A stretch of DNA of 64,000 bases, taken from contig JAJFIS010000047.1 of the NCBI GenBank assembly GCA_021774735.1, positions 62,001 to 126,000 of the forward strand, written 5' to 3'. This stretch comes from Alphaproteobacteria bacterium (GTDB lineage Bacteria; Pseudomonadota; Alphaproteobacteria; Sphingomonadales; Kordiimonadaceae). Positions 52,965 through 60,684 of this stretch are shown in pieces. Below the pieces are notes generated by a model. The model did not search any database and was not told the DNA's origin. It saw only the letters and a list, made by a program, of their open reading frames with translations. A program made the translations under genes and the position numbers. The stretch's first letter is position 1. Every line of letters starts with the position of its first letter.

Positions 52965-53815
52965 GACTGCCTCAGTTTTTTTAATGGTCTAAGTCCATCT
53001 GATGGGTCTGCTCGCCATTCCAGATCATGAACTTCAGCTTTTGTTGGCGCTTTAATGCCAGTTCCATCCGTTACAGCAAGCCTCTTCTGCTCGGCAATTA
53101 CAGCCTTCATTTCATCCGGCAACCAGCAGTGACCTGCATTATATTCAGCGCCGTCCTCGTCTAGGTCTAAATGAAACTCAATTATAGGCGCATGGTACCT
53201 TCCAACAGCACGGGCAATAACGCCAGCGTCACGGCTATGATCCGACCAGCCAACATCAACGCCGAAGGCTTTTCGCATCGTATCAATAGCGGCCAAATTA
53301 CAATCCGCAACGGGTGTTGGGTATCCAGAAATACAGTGCAGCAAAGATAAATCCGTGCCCCCTGCCCGATAAAATACATCTACCGCATGGCACACTTCAT
53401 CTAGCGTAGCCATGCCCGTTGACAACACAAGGGGCTTTTCTGTTTCGGCACAAGCTATAATCAGATCATCCCAGAGCAGCTCATAAGATGCAATTTTATA
53501 AAAATCCACATATGGCTCAAGTATATCCACGGCTTCCATATAAAAGGGTGTGCAAGAAAACTGTAATCCTTGGCGGTGACTCTCTGCTTTCAATTCAGGC
53601 AAAAACGCAACGGGTAATTCCCACTCTGAACGAGCACGGTGATCCGCGCTTTTAGCTAATATTTCGCTGGCGAAAAGCTTATCAATCTGAAATAGCTGGA
53701 ATTTAACCGCATCGCAGCCAATGTCCGCAGCTTCCCGAATGAAGGCAAGACAGCGATCCAGATCACGGGCGTGATTGCTCGATACTTCAGCTATAAAATA
53801 AGGCGAAGCTCGCAT
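52946..53815 (-). CDS. pseI: PseI/NeuB-type nonulosonate synthase lacking the SAF domain
   Basis: The 289-residue enzyme has the NeuB-family barrel: PYFIAEVSSNHARDLD, DAVKFQLFQ, YKIASYEL, LVLSTGMATLDEV, CISGYPTPVADCNL and GWSDHSRDAGV. Family members condense a sugar with phosphoenolpyruvate to a nine-carbon acid; PseI uses 2,4-diacetamido-2,4,6-trideoxyaltrose. Usual PseI/NeuB proteins have about 340-350 residues with a C-terminal SAF/antifreeze-like domain that caps the active site. Here the protein ends just after the barrel, so this domain is missing or encoded elsewhere. The start ATG overlaps the upstream TAA (TAATG). Confidence 0.88.
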   Translation of the reverse strand: MRASPYFIAEVSSNHARDLDRCLAFIREAADIGCDAVKFQLFQIDKLFASEILAKSADHRARSEWELPVAFLPELKAESHRQGLQFSCTPFYMEAVDILEPYVDFYKIASYELLWDDLIIACAETEKPLVLSTGMATLDEVCHAVDVFYRAGGTDLSLLHCISGYPTPVADCNLAAIDTMRKAFGVDVGWSDHSRDAGVIARAVGRYHAPIIEFHLDLDEDGAEYNAGHCWLPDEMKAVIAEQKRLAVTDGTGIKAPTKAEVHDLEWRADPSDGLRPLKKLRQSWQPKQ

Positions 53816-55563
53816 TACGCCAGCCCTAATTGTTGCTTGGTCATAGTAGCGGCTTCCAAACTCGCTTCATTCCACGGTGTGTTATAATCGGCAAGCACGG
53901 CTTCTGCCTGCATTGCCCACGGTATTTTCCCATTATGGCCAAAGGTCCACCAAGGCATGCCCCAAGACATGAAAATGGTCGGGCACCCAGAAACGGCCGC
54001 GAACATACCCGGTGCGGAACAAGAGGAGATCACCATATCGCAGTTCTGCATGATCGCTAAGTTACCTTCAATATCCTGCCTTAGATCAATGCCATCTATT
54101 TGATGAAGGTCAATGCCTTTTGTTTCCTTCAGGTCGGCAATTTCTTCCCGACAGTCACCATATTGCAGGTTAATAAAATCTACCTGCGGCGCTAAAGCCC
54201 ATATAGCATCCATGCTTTCAAAACTATTATATAGATAACGGCGGTTAGGGTCCATCAAGCCACTGCGCCACGCCAGCCCAATTTTAGGTTTATCACTAAT
54301 GGCATTCAACCGTTCTTTCATAGCAGAAGATAACTTAGGGGCCGACGTGAAAGTGGCTGCTTTTGGCGTTATAATATCTTGGCCAGTTTTACAAAAATAT
54401 TTTGGGGTTGATGCACAGGGTAAATAACAATCCACCTTTAATGAACCCTCTGCCATTTGCTTTTCAATGGCGGGGAAAATTCGGTAACGGTAGCCATCTC
54501 GGATCCTATCATCATGTCCATCAACAATGGCATCAGGATAAGCTCTTTGAAATATAGTAACCAACCTTGGATCACAGCCGATGACAATTTTTGCAGCTTT
54601 TTCTGCTATGAAATGAAGAAAGCTGGCGAACATAACTTCGTCACCAATACCCTGCTCTGCTGCTATTAAAATAGTCTTGCCCGTAAGATCATCGCCCTGC
54701 CATATGGGCAGCCCGTGCGTATAATGTTGAGTTTGTGAAACTTTCCGCCCCATATCGAACCGGAAATCATAATTGGTGTAAGCTTCAGCCAACTCACCTT
54801 TCATAAATTGTAGAACCGAGGCTCCAACCCTAGGCTCGGGTGAGCTTGGGTTGGCGGCAATAGAGCGCAAATCTAGAGCCAAAGCTTCGTCAAATTTTAG
54901 CTGCATCACTTTAGACTGCCCAAAATTACTAAGTGTTTTAAAGTCATTAGGGTCTAGTTTTAAAGCTTCTTCGAAAAATATATCCGCTGCATCGACCCCA
55001 TCCCTAGACCTAACAGTTGTTCCCAGAACATTCCATAAGCCTGCATCTGTTGCAAAGATCGGCAACACTTCTTGCAAAATTGATATCGCATCATCAAATT
55101 TCTCTTGAGCAGCCAAAGCCGTGGCATAATTGATATAATGCTCCGCCGAAGTGGGCTGCATGGCAATTAATTGCTGGCCAATTTTCTCTGCGACGTCAAA
55201 TATCTCCATACCAAAGGCAAGCGACTGTATAATTATACAAAGGTCGGCTGTTGGCGAATGAACAGATAAGGCCCGCTCAATAACGGCAATGGCTTTATCT
55301 CGCACTCCCAATTGGGTAAGTGCATGAGCTAATGTGGTCAAAATAGATAGGTCATCAGGCATGGCATCCCATGCCACAAGTAAATGTTTTGCCGCGACTG
55401 GCCAATCGCCCTTACGGGCTGCAGCTTTACCCTTTTTAAGGCTTTTTCGAACATCACTTGGCTTTAAGCTTGTTTGGCGGGTTATCCGATCTGTCGCAGG
55501 CTGGCTTTGAAACTGAGGCTGCGACATAGCAGCATCTTTGCCATAATTTAATTTCCTCACCAT
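53815..55563 (-). CDS. TPR-domain glycosyltransferase, probable flagellin glycosyltransferase
   Basis: The 582-residue protein has about six TPR units in residues 30-260 (AVIERALSVHSPTADL, ILQEVLPIFATDAGLWNVLG). A GT-B-type domain follows (about 290-580), with KPKIGLAWRSGLMDPNRRYLY, DIEGNLAIMQNCDMVISSCSA and PTIFMSWGMPWW. TPR-glycosyltransferases of this type attach pseudaminate-like sugars to flagellin. GGAG six bases before the ATG at 55563 supports the start. It is the first gene of the minus-strand island. The gap upstream (55564-55862) holds the flbT promoter in the opposite direction, and probably one for this gene that I cannot define. Confidence 0.82.
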   Translation of the reverse strand: MVRKLNYGKDAAMSQPQFQSQPATDRITRQTSLKPSDVRKSLKKGKAAARKGDWPVAAKHLLVAWDAMPDDLSILTTLAHALTQLGVRDKAIAVIERALSVHSPTADLCIIIQSLAFGMEIFDVAEKIGQQLIAMQPTSAEHYINYATALAAQEKFDDAISILQEVLPIFATDAGLWNVLGTTVRSRDGVDAADIFFEEALKLDPNDFKTLSNFGQSKVMQLKFDEALALDLRSIAANPSSPEPRVGASVLQFMKGELAEAYTNYDFRFDMGRKVSQTQHYTHGLPIWQGDDLTGKTILIAAEQGIGDEVMFASFLHFIAEKAAKIVIGCDPRLVTIFQRAYPDAIVDGHDDRIRDGYRYRIFPAIEKQMAEGSLKVDCYLPCASTPKYFCKTGQDIITPKAATFTSAPKLSSAMKERLNAISDKPKIGLAWRSGLMDPNRRYLYNSFESMDAIWALAPQVDFINLQYGDCREEIADLKETKGIDLHQIDGIDLRQDIEGNLAIMQNCDMVISSCSAPGMFAAVSGCPTIFMSWGMPWWTFGHNGKIPWAMQAEAVLADYNTPWNEASLEAATMTKQQLGLA

Positions 55564-55695
55564 AAAACACTCCGCCTAAAGATTGAGCTAAATCCAAAAA
55601 GGATAACAAACTGGTCTGGACTTACCTTTATTTACATATCAGCTATGCAAACCCAATGCCAACAAGACCAAGAAAAATAAGCTATCTGGCATATT

Positions 55696-55710
55696 TGGCC
55701 TAGCATTTGC
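55696..55710 (+). promoter_or_regulatory. Sigma-54 (-24/-12) promoter candidate for flbT-flaF
   Basis: TGGCCT-agcat-TTGC has GG at 55697-55698 and GC at 55709-55710, ten bases apart. The leader to flbT would be about 140 bases. No clear GGCA-N5-TGCC box is seen upstream, unlike at the flagellin promoters, so confidence is moderate. Confidence 0.55.
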
Positions 55711-55862
55711 ATATAATATTTCAGATCATGCAGGATACTTGTTATTACTGTTGATCTAAAACTACCATGACTAAGTGAAGCACATTATGGTATGGTCAAC
55801 TAAGATTAACTGCGCAGAATGCGGCCCTATCTTCAGGGCATTAAAGAGATCAGAGAATATTT

Positions 55863-56255
55863 ATGGCACTGAAACTTTCCCTTAAACCAGATGAAAAACT
55901 GGTTCTTAACGGCGCTGTTATTGCCAATGGTAATCGCAGGGCTACTTTGGTTATCCATAACAAAGCGTCTATATTGCGTGAAAAAGACATCATGCAGGAA
56001 GAAGATGTTAAATCGCCAGCTACACGCATCTATTTTCCGGTGATGCTGATGTATATGGACCAGACTAATGAAGACAAATACCATGATGAATTTGTTTTGC
56101 GTATGACAGAGTTCATGAATGTTATTTCAAATGCAGAAGCCATCAACACCTGCGTGAAGGTCAGCAAAGATGTCATGAACCGTAATTATTATCGTGCCTT
56201 AATGAACTGCAAAAAATTACTGAAGTTCGAAGCTAACTTGCTTCCAACTGTATAA
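55863..56255 (+). CDS. flbT: Flagellin post-transcriptional regulator FlbT
   Basis: The 130-residue protein matches FlbT: MALKLSLKPDEKLVLNGAVI, RRATLVIHNKASILREKDIM, IYFPVMLMYMD and NYYRALMNCKKLLKFEANL. In Caulobacter FlbT binds the 5' leader of flagellin mRNA and destabilises it until assembly proceeds. It is followed after 26 bases by flaF, its known counterpart, and then by two flagellin genes whose leaders contain twin hairpins. The start ATG at 55863 gives the family N-terminus exactly. Confidence 0.95.
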   Translation: MALKLSLKPDEKLVLNGAVIANGNRRATLVIHNKASILREKDIMQEEDVKSPATRIYFPVMLMYMDQTNEDKYHDEFVLRMTEFMNVISNAEAINTCVKVSKDVMNRNYYRALMNCKKLLKFEANLLPTV

Positions 56256-56281
56256 TAACAAGGTCACTATAGAGATATCAT

Positions 56282-56704
56282 ATGTCATACCAAGCTTACC
56301 AGACAGCGCAGAAATCGGCGGAAACACCAAGGCAAATGGAATACCGTTTGTTTGCGCAGGTTACCCATGCCCTTCTTGAGGCAGAAAAACGAACATCTAT
56401 ATTAGATAAAATTCGTATTGATGCACTTGACTGGAACCGACGTGTTTGGTCCACCCTATCTACTGACTGTGGAGCAGAAGGTAATCAGTTACCAGATGAA
56501 TTAAGGGCTGGTATTGTTTCGCTATCCATTTGGGTATCTAAACACACCTCCGCAGTTATGCGCGGCGAGGAAGAAATAATCGACCTGATTCAAATAAACC
56601 GCACCATCATGGAAGGCTTGGCAACGGACCCATCGGTAAATAGCCAGCCAGAAGATTTTGTTGAGCCTGATGCACCCAACTCCCCCACTGATGCATCTGT
56701 ATGA
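56282..56704 (+). CDS. flaF: Flagellin biosynthesis regulator FlaF
   Basis: The 140-residue protein carries the FlaF pattern: [27 protein letters not shown] (shortened), [34 protein letters not shown] and [14 protein letters not shown]. FlaF is needed for flagellin synthesis and secretion and acts opposite FlbT. The C-terminal 25 residues are acidic and probably disordered. It lies in an operon with flbT and ends 309 bases before flagellin 2. Confidence 0.93.
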   Translation: MSYQAYQTAQKSAETPRQMEYRLFAQVTHALLEAEKRTSILDKIRIDALDWNRRVWSTLSTDCGAEGNQLPDELRAGIVSLSIWVSKHTSAVMRGEEEIIDLIQINRTIMEGLATDPSVNSQPEDFVEPDAPNSPTDASV

Positions 56705-56778
56705 GCTATATAGGTATTTTTTAGCCAATAAAAGCACTTCTCAACCCATGCCCGCAGTCATCATCCACTATCCCACTA

Positions 56779-56832
56779 GGCAATAATTGCTATAAACTTT
56801 AGGCAAATTTTACCAATGCGGTAATTTTTGCC
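56779..56832. promoter_or_regulatory. Three ftr-like boxes upstream of flagellin 2
   Basis: GGCAATAATTGC (56779-56790), GGCAAATTTTACC (56802-56814) and GGTAATTTTTGCC (56820-56832) lie about 90-143 bases before the -24 element. The last two form a 15-bp near-perfect inverted repeat (13 of 15 matches, 56800-56834). The pattern is that of FlbD ftr enhancers. The rest of the 308-base gap holds the promoter and leader; no gene is seen. Confidence 0.7.
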
Positions 56833-56920
56833 TAGACAGCCAAAGCATCAAAAAAAACCTTTAATTTGAAAACAATATTAACATATTGATTTAACTAAAT
56901 TAATTTCAAAAGTTAATTTT

Positions 56921-56935
56921 TGGCACGGTGATTGC
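56921..56935 (+). promoter_or_regulatory. Sigma-54 (-24/-12) promoter of flagellin 2
   Basis: TGGCAC-ggtga-TTGC is a full consensus match, with GG at 56922-56923 and GC at 56934-56935. The start is expected near 56947, immediately before the twin-hairpin leader. Confidence 0.88.
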
Positions 56936-56948
56936 TTGTTATCAGCCA

Positions 56949-56981
56949 GAAGCAAAACGCTTCCCTGAGAAAAAGTCTCAG
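56949..56981 (+). ncRNA. Twin-hairpin leader of flagellin 2 mRNA (candidate FlbT target)
   Basis: Two adjacent stems are predicted at the 5' end of the mRNA: GAAGC-aaaac-GCTTC (56949-56963) and CTGAG-aaaaagt-CTCAG (56965-56981). The flagellin 3 leader carries two stems at the same place with different but still complementary arms. It is a cis-acting RNA structure rather than a separate gene. Confidence 0.55.
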
Positions 56982-57012
56982 CTACATAACTTCAAAACGA
57001 AGGAGCCAAGAA

Positions 57013-57840
57013 ATGGCATTTTCAGTAAATACTAATGCTGGCGCACTCGTCGCTTTGCAAAACCTCAATAAAACAACCAGTTCCTTAGAAAAAATTCAAG
57101 CTCAAGTTAATACTGGCTTGAAAATTGGATCGGCTAAAGACAATTCAGCTGTTTTTGCTATCGCGCAAAAACTCCGTGCTGACGTGTCTGGCTTAAACGC
57201 TGTTAAATCATCCATCGACCGTTCAACATCAACGCTTGATGTTGCATTGGCTGCTGGTGAGGCTGTATCTGACCTGCTTATTCAAATGAAAGAAAAAGCA
57301 GTGGCAGCAGCAGATAGCGGTCTTGATGCAACAAGCCGTACGGCGCTGAACGACGAATTTGTTCAGCTTCGTGATCAGATTACAACCATCGTTGATAACG
57401 CTGAATTTAACGGCATTAATGCTGTTAAAAACGCCGGTAATGCGATTGTAGCAATTGTCAATAATGATGCTACCAAGACCATCACTGTTGGCGCACAGGA
57501 CCTTTCACTAACAGGTACAAATGTAACATTAGCTACGACAAGTACGGTTAGCACTCAAACTCTTGCTGCGGCTGCAGTTACTGCCATTGATACATCCATC
57601 ACCAATGTGAACACTTCACTGTCGAAGCTTGGTGCGGGTGCGCGTCGTCTTTCCCTACAGAAAGAGTTTGTAGGTAAATTGTCTGACGTGATTGAAATTG
57701 GTATCGGCAACCTAGTCGACGCTGATCTGGCTAAAGTATCAGCGACCTTGCAATCCTTGCAGGTTAAGCAACAGTTGGGTCTTCAGGCCTTATCCATTGC
57801 CAACCAAGCTCCAAGTTCGGCGCTTTCACTCTTCCGGTAA
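57013..57840 (+). CDS. Flagellin 2 (short, D0/D1-only)
   Basis: The 275-residue flagellin starts MAFSVNTNAGALVALQNLN, with AGGAG eight bases or so before the ATG. The D0/D1 N-terminal (GLKIGSAKDNSAVFAIAQKL) and C-terminal helices (LSDVIEIGIGNLVDADLAKVSATLQSLQVKQQLG) are complete; no D2/D3. It differs from flagellin 3 at few positions after codon 45, while the first about 100 bases diverge. The open frame extends upstream to 56932, but that would put the start inside the sigma-54 promoter. It is a likely substrate for the glycosylation island. Confidence 0.96.
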   Translation: MAFSVNTNAGALVALQNLNKTTSSLEKIQAQVNTGLKIGSAKDNSAVFAIAQKLRADVSGLNAVKSSIDRSTSTLDVALAAGEAVSDLLIQMKEKAVAAADSGLDATSRTALNDEFVQLRDQITTIVDNAEFNGINAVKNAGNAIVAIVNNDATKTITVGAQDLSLTGTNVTLATTSTVSTQTLAAAAVTAIDTSITNVNTSLSKLGAGARRLSLQKEFVGKLSDVIEIGIGNLVDADLAKVSATLQSLQVKQQLGLQALSIANQAPSSALSLFR

Positions 57841-57868
57841 GCGTTACTCAACGAAGTATCGCGAAGAG

Positions 57869-57897
57869 AATGGGGTTCCCTTTACGGGGGCCCCATT
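57869..57897 (+). terminator. Hairpin after flagellin 2, likely terminator
   Basis: AATGGGG pairs with CCCCATT around an inner stem (TTCCC/GGGGG region). There is only a weak T-run directly after it (TTTAG), although a T-rich stretch follows at about 57937. It begins 29 bases past the stop. Confidence 0.5.
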
Positions 57898-57958
57898 TAG
57901 ATTTGCCATGGAAGTGGCTTCTTCTAAGATCAAGTCTTTCTTTTTTTATCAACAAACA

Positions 57959-58022
57959 GGCAAATTATGCCTATTCGCGAGGCAATTCCTGCCACAGTAT
58001 ATTTAATTCGGCAAATATTGCC
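57959..58022. promoter_or_regulatory. Three ftr-like boxes upstream of flagellin 3
   Basis: GGCAAATTATGCC (57959-57971), GGCAATTCCTGCC (57981-57993) and GGCAAATATTGCC (58010-58022) all fit GGCA-N5-TGCC exactly. They lie about 90-152 bases before the -24 element. This is the clearest array in the window. Together with the promoter and leader it fills the 359-base gap 57841-58199; no gene is seen. Confidence 0.8.
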
Positions 58023-58110
58023 TAGACCTCCAACAGTATGAAATTTCCAAAAATCCTAATATAAGCATTAAAAACATACCATTAGCCGAAAGGCACCATT
58101 GCAACTAATC

Positions 58111-58125
58111 TGGTATATTTCTTGC
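58111..58125 (+). promoter_or_regulatory. Sigma-54 (-24/-12) promoter of flagellin 3
   Basis: TGGTAT-atttc-TTGC has GG at 58112-58113 and GC at 58124-58125, ten bases apart. The start near 58137 coincides with the first base of the twin-hairpin leader. Confidence 0.8.
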
Positions 58126-58138
58126 TTATATATCTGGT

Positions 58139-58168
58139 GGAGCAAAAAGCTCCGAGAGCAAAATGCTC
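58139..58168 (+). ncRNA. Twin-hairpin leader of flagellin 3 mRNA (candidate FlbT target)
   Basis: Stems GGAGC-aaaaa-GCTCC (58139-58153) and GAGC-aaaat-GCTC (58156-58168) lie at the very 5' end of the expected mRNA. Compared with the first stem of flagellin 2 (GAAGC/GCTTC), the middle pair changes from A-T to G-C on both sides: a compensatory change that argues for RNA structure. Confidence 0.55.
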
Positions 58169-58199
58169 ATATAACTCCGAAGAATAAGGAGACCATAAA

Positions 58200-59027
58200 A
58201 TGGCTTTTTCGGTAAATACAAATGCAGGCGCACTCGTCGCACTGCAAAATCTGAACAAAACTACTTCACAACTTAACAGAGTCCAAGGCGCAATTAATAC
58301 TGGCCTGAAGATTGGCTCTGCTAAAGACAATTCAGCTGTTTTTGCCATTGCGCAAAAACTCCGTGCTGACGTGTCTGGCTTAAACGCTGTTAAATCATCC
58401 ATCGACCGTTCGACATCAACGCTTGATGTTGCATTGGCTGCTGGTGAGGCTGTATCTGACCTGCTTATTCAAATGAAAGAAAAAGCAGTGGCAGCAGCAG
58501 ATAGTGGTCTTGATGCAACAAGCCGTACGGCGCTGAACGACGAATTTGTTCAACTTCGTGATCAGATTACAACCATCGTTGATAACGCTGAATTTAACGG
58601 CATTAATGCTGTTAAAAATGGTGGTAATGCGATTGTTGCGATCGTTAGTGATGATGCTACTAAGACCATCACAATTGGTGCGCAGGACCTTTCACTAACA
58701 GGTACAAATGTAACATTAGCTACTACAAGTACGGTTAGTACTCAAACTCTTGCTGCGGCTGCAGTTACTGCCATTGATGCCTCTATCACCAATGTAAACA
58801 CTTCGCTGTCGAAGCTTGGTGCTGGTTCACGTCGTCTTTCCCTACAGAAAGAGTTTGTAGGTAAATTGTCTGATGTGATTGAGGTTGGTATTGGTAACCT
58901 AGTCGATGCTGACTTGGCTAAAGAAAGTGCGAACTTGCAGTCCTTGCAAGTGAAGCAACAACTTGGCCTTCAAGCTCTTAGTATTGCAAATCAAGCACCT
59001 TCAACGGTGTTGGGTCTCTTCCGTTAA
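58200..59027 (+). CDS. Flagellin 3 (short, D0/D1-only)
   Basis: The 275-residue flagellin MAFSVNTNAGALVALQNLN has AAGGAG about eight bases before the ATG. It is nearly identical to flagellin 2 after codon 45, down to synonymous sites over stretches of about 95 bases, but carries LNRVQGAINTGLK where flagellin 2 has LEKIQAQVNTGLK. The C-terminus ends APSTVLGLFR. The outer domain is absent, as in Caulobacter-type flagellins. A hairpin terminator follows. Confidence 0.96.
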   Translation: MAFSVNTNAGALVALQNLNKTTSQLNRVQGAINTGLKIGSAKDNSAVFAIAQKLRADVSGLNAVKSSIDRSTSTLDVALAAGEAVSDLLIQMKEKAVAAADSGLDATSRTALNDEFVQLRDQITTIVDNAEFNGINAVKNGGNAIVAIVSDDATKTITIGAQDLSLTGTNVTLATTSTVSTQTLAAAAVTAIDASITNVNTSLSKLGAGSRRLSLQKEFVGKLSDVIEVGIGNLVDADLAKESANLQSLQVKQQLGLQALSIANQAPSTVLGLFR

Positions 59028-59039
59028 GGATATTAGCGC

Positions 59040-59066
59040 CGGGCTGAAATTCTTAGCCCGGTCTTT
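59040..59066 (+). terminator. Terminator hairpin after flagellin 3
   Basis: CCGGGCT pairs with AGCCCGG (59040-59046 and 59056-59062) across nine bases, followed by TCTTTCG. It lies 12 bases after the stop codon. Confidence 0.65.
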
Positions 59067-59153
59067 CGCTAAAACCTTAACTGCAACGATGGCAGCATAC
59101 TGGCTTTCATTTTTGTAGGAAGACAAGACGCTTTGAGCGTCAGGAGCAATATA

Positions 59154-59573
59154 ATGAGTGAGATTGGAACAGCTAACAATGGTGTCGCACTGAGCACCCC
59201 TAGCCGGCAAACTAAGCCGACACGGGAAACTCAGGGTACTGACGCGCGGGAAGTAAATCTCTCGCACGACACCGCCAGTGACGCCGTTACCAAAACAGCA
59301 AAACCTGATACAGACCTTTCTATTGCTGCTCTTGCTAAAAAAGATCCGTTTGAAAAAGCGGCAGAGGCACTAAAATCCTTTATTCCGGATACAAGTGTGC
59401 TGCCAAATACCAAACTTAGGATTGATAAGGATGAATCATCCGGGCTATTTGTCTATCAAAGTGTAGACAATGTATCCGGGGAGGTTGTCAGACAATTTCC
59501 GCCTGAAGACCTTTTAGAATTCCTCGCTTTTTATGAAGAGTTGCGCGGGAAGATCGTTGACGATGAGGTTTAA
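59154..59573 (+). CDS. flaG: FlaG-family flagellar protein
   Basis: The protein of about 139 residues has a Ser/Thr-rich disordered N-terminus and a conserved C-terminal FlaG segment: LRIDKDESSGLFVYQSVDNVSGEVVRQFPPEDLLEFLAFY (quoted in part). FlaG affects flagellar filament length in other bacteria. ATG 59154 is preceded by AGGAG; a TTG at 59133 is open but unlikely. It is the last gene of the flagellin cluster. The 253-base gap after it (59574-59826) holds a strong hairpin and probably the promoter of the MoxR gene. Confidence 0.85.
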   Translation: MSEIGTANNGVALSTPSRQTKPTRETQGTDAREVNLSHDTASDAVTKTAKPDTDLSIAALAKKDPFEKAAEALKSFIPDTSVLPNTKLRIDKDESSGLFVYQSVDNVSGEVVRQFPPEDLLEFLAFYEELRGKIVDDEV

Positions 59574-59639
59574 TGTCACCGCTCATATTGTGTTAAGGAG
59601 CACATATATCTGAGGTGTTTCAAGTATTCCTCAGCACCG

Positions 59640-59662
59640 CCGTGCCCCTACTGGGGGCACGG
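59640..59662. repeat. Strong GC-rich hairpin downstream of flaG
   Basis: CCGTGCCCC (59640-59648) pairs perfectly with GGGGCACGG (59654-59662) across five bases. No T-run follows on either strand, so it may be a transcript-end stabiliser or a rho-assisted terminator rather than a classical one. Confidence 0.5.
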
Positions 59663-59826
59663 ACCGGGATATACAAAGATTTTATTCTATAGAAGAGAAT
59701 ATCCACCTATTCCCCTCCAATCCTCTCTTTTTAAATTTAGACGTAGGTTTTCAGCGCATTTTTGTTGCGCCGCGCTTTCCCTCAACATACTCTAGGTTCA
59801 AATTATCCATTAACTAGAGAAAAATA

Positions 59827-60672
59827 ATGAAATTTACTGGTACCGATACCTATGTCGCCACTGACGACTTAAAAATAGCGGTGAATGCTGCTGCAACGCT
59901 CCGCCGACCTTTATTGATCAAAGGCGAACCTGGCACCGGCAAAACTGTGCTGGCGCAAGAAGTTGCGAATGCTCTGGGGAGAAACCTCATCGAATGGCAT
60001 ATAAAATCCACCACCAAAGCCCAGCAAGGTCTTTATGAATATGATGCTGTTTCACGCCTTAGAGATAGCCAGTTGGGTGACGAAAAAGTGCATGATATCC
60101 GCAATTACATCAAAAAAGGCAAGCTCTGGGAGGCCTTTACCGCTGATAACACCCCTATTCTGCTCATTGATGAAATTGATAAAGCTGATATTGAGTTTCC
60201 CAACGATTTACTACTTGAGCTCGACCGCATGGAGTTCCATGTCTATGAAACGGGTGAAACAGTTAAGGCTGAAAATCGGCCTATCGTCATCATCACATCG
60301 AACAATGAAAAAGAACTGCCTGATGCCTTTTTGCGCCGTTGTTTTTTTCATTATATCAAATTCCCTGACGCTGATACCATGCAAGAAATTGTCGATGTCC
60401 ATTATCCTGACATTCAGCATGATCTGGTTAAAGAAGCGCTAAATGTTTTCTTCGAAATTCGCGATGTGCCAGGCCTGAAGAAAAAACCCTCCACCAGCGA
60501 GCTGCTTGATTGGTTAAAGCTATTGATGGCAGAAGAGTTACCGCTGGAAGTTCTTAAGTCTAAAGACCCGAATTCTCTCATCCCTCCGCTACATGGTGCC
60601 CTGCTCAAAAACGAGCAAGATGTGCATCTGTTTGAGCGCCTCGCCTTCATGAACCGTCGCGGCCAAGGATAG
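59827..60672 (+). CDS. MoxR-family AAA+ ATPase
   Basis: The 281-residue AAA+ protein has Walker A GEPGTGKTVLAQE (about 37-49), Walker B ILLIDEIDKADIE (about 116-128) and a sensor segment IVIITSNNEKELPDAFLRRC. MoxR ATPases act with von Willebrand A-domain proteins in maturing or inserting metal centres. The partner VWA gene follows after 12 bases. The pair sits next to the flagellar region without an evident functional link. Confidence 0.92.
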   Translation: MKFTGTDTYVATDDLKIAVNAAATLRRPLLIKGEPGTGKTVLAQEVANALGRNLIEWHIKSTTKAQQGLYEYDAVSRLRDSQLGDEKVHDIRNYIKKGKLWEAFTADNTPILLIDEIDKADIEFPNDLLLELDRMEFHVYETGETVKAENRPIVIITSNNEKELPDAFLRRCFFHYIKFPDADTMQEIVDVHYPDIQHDLVKEALNVFFEIRDVPGLKKKPSTSELLDWLKLLMAEELPLEVLKSKDPNSLIPPLHGALLKNEQDVHLFERLAFMNRRGQG

Positions 60673-60684
60673 AGGCAAGGCCCC

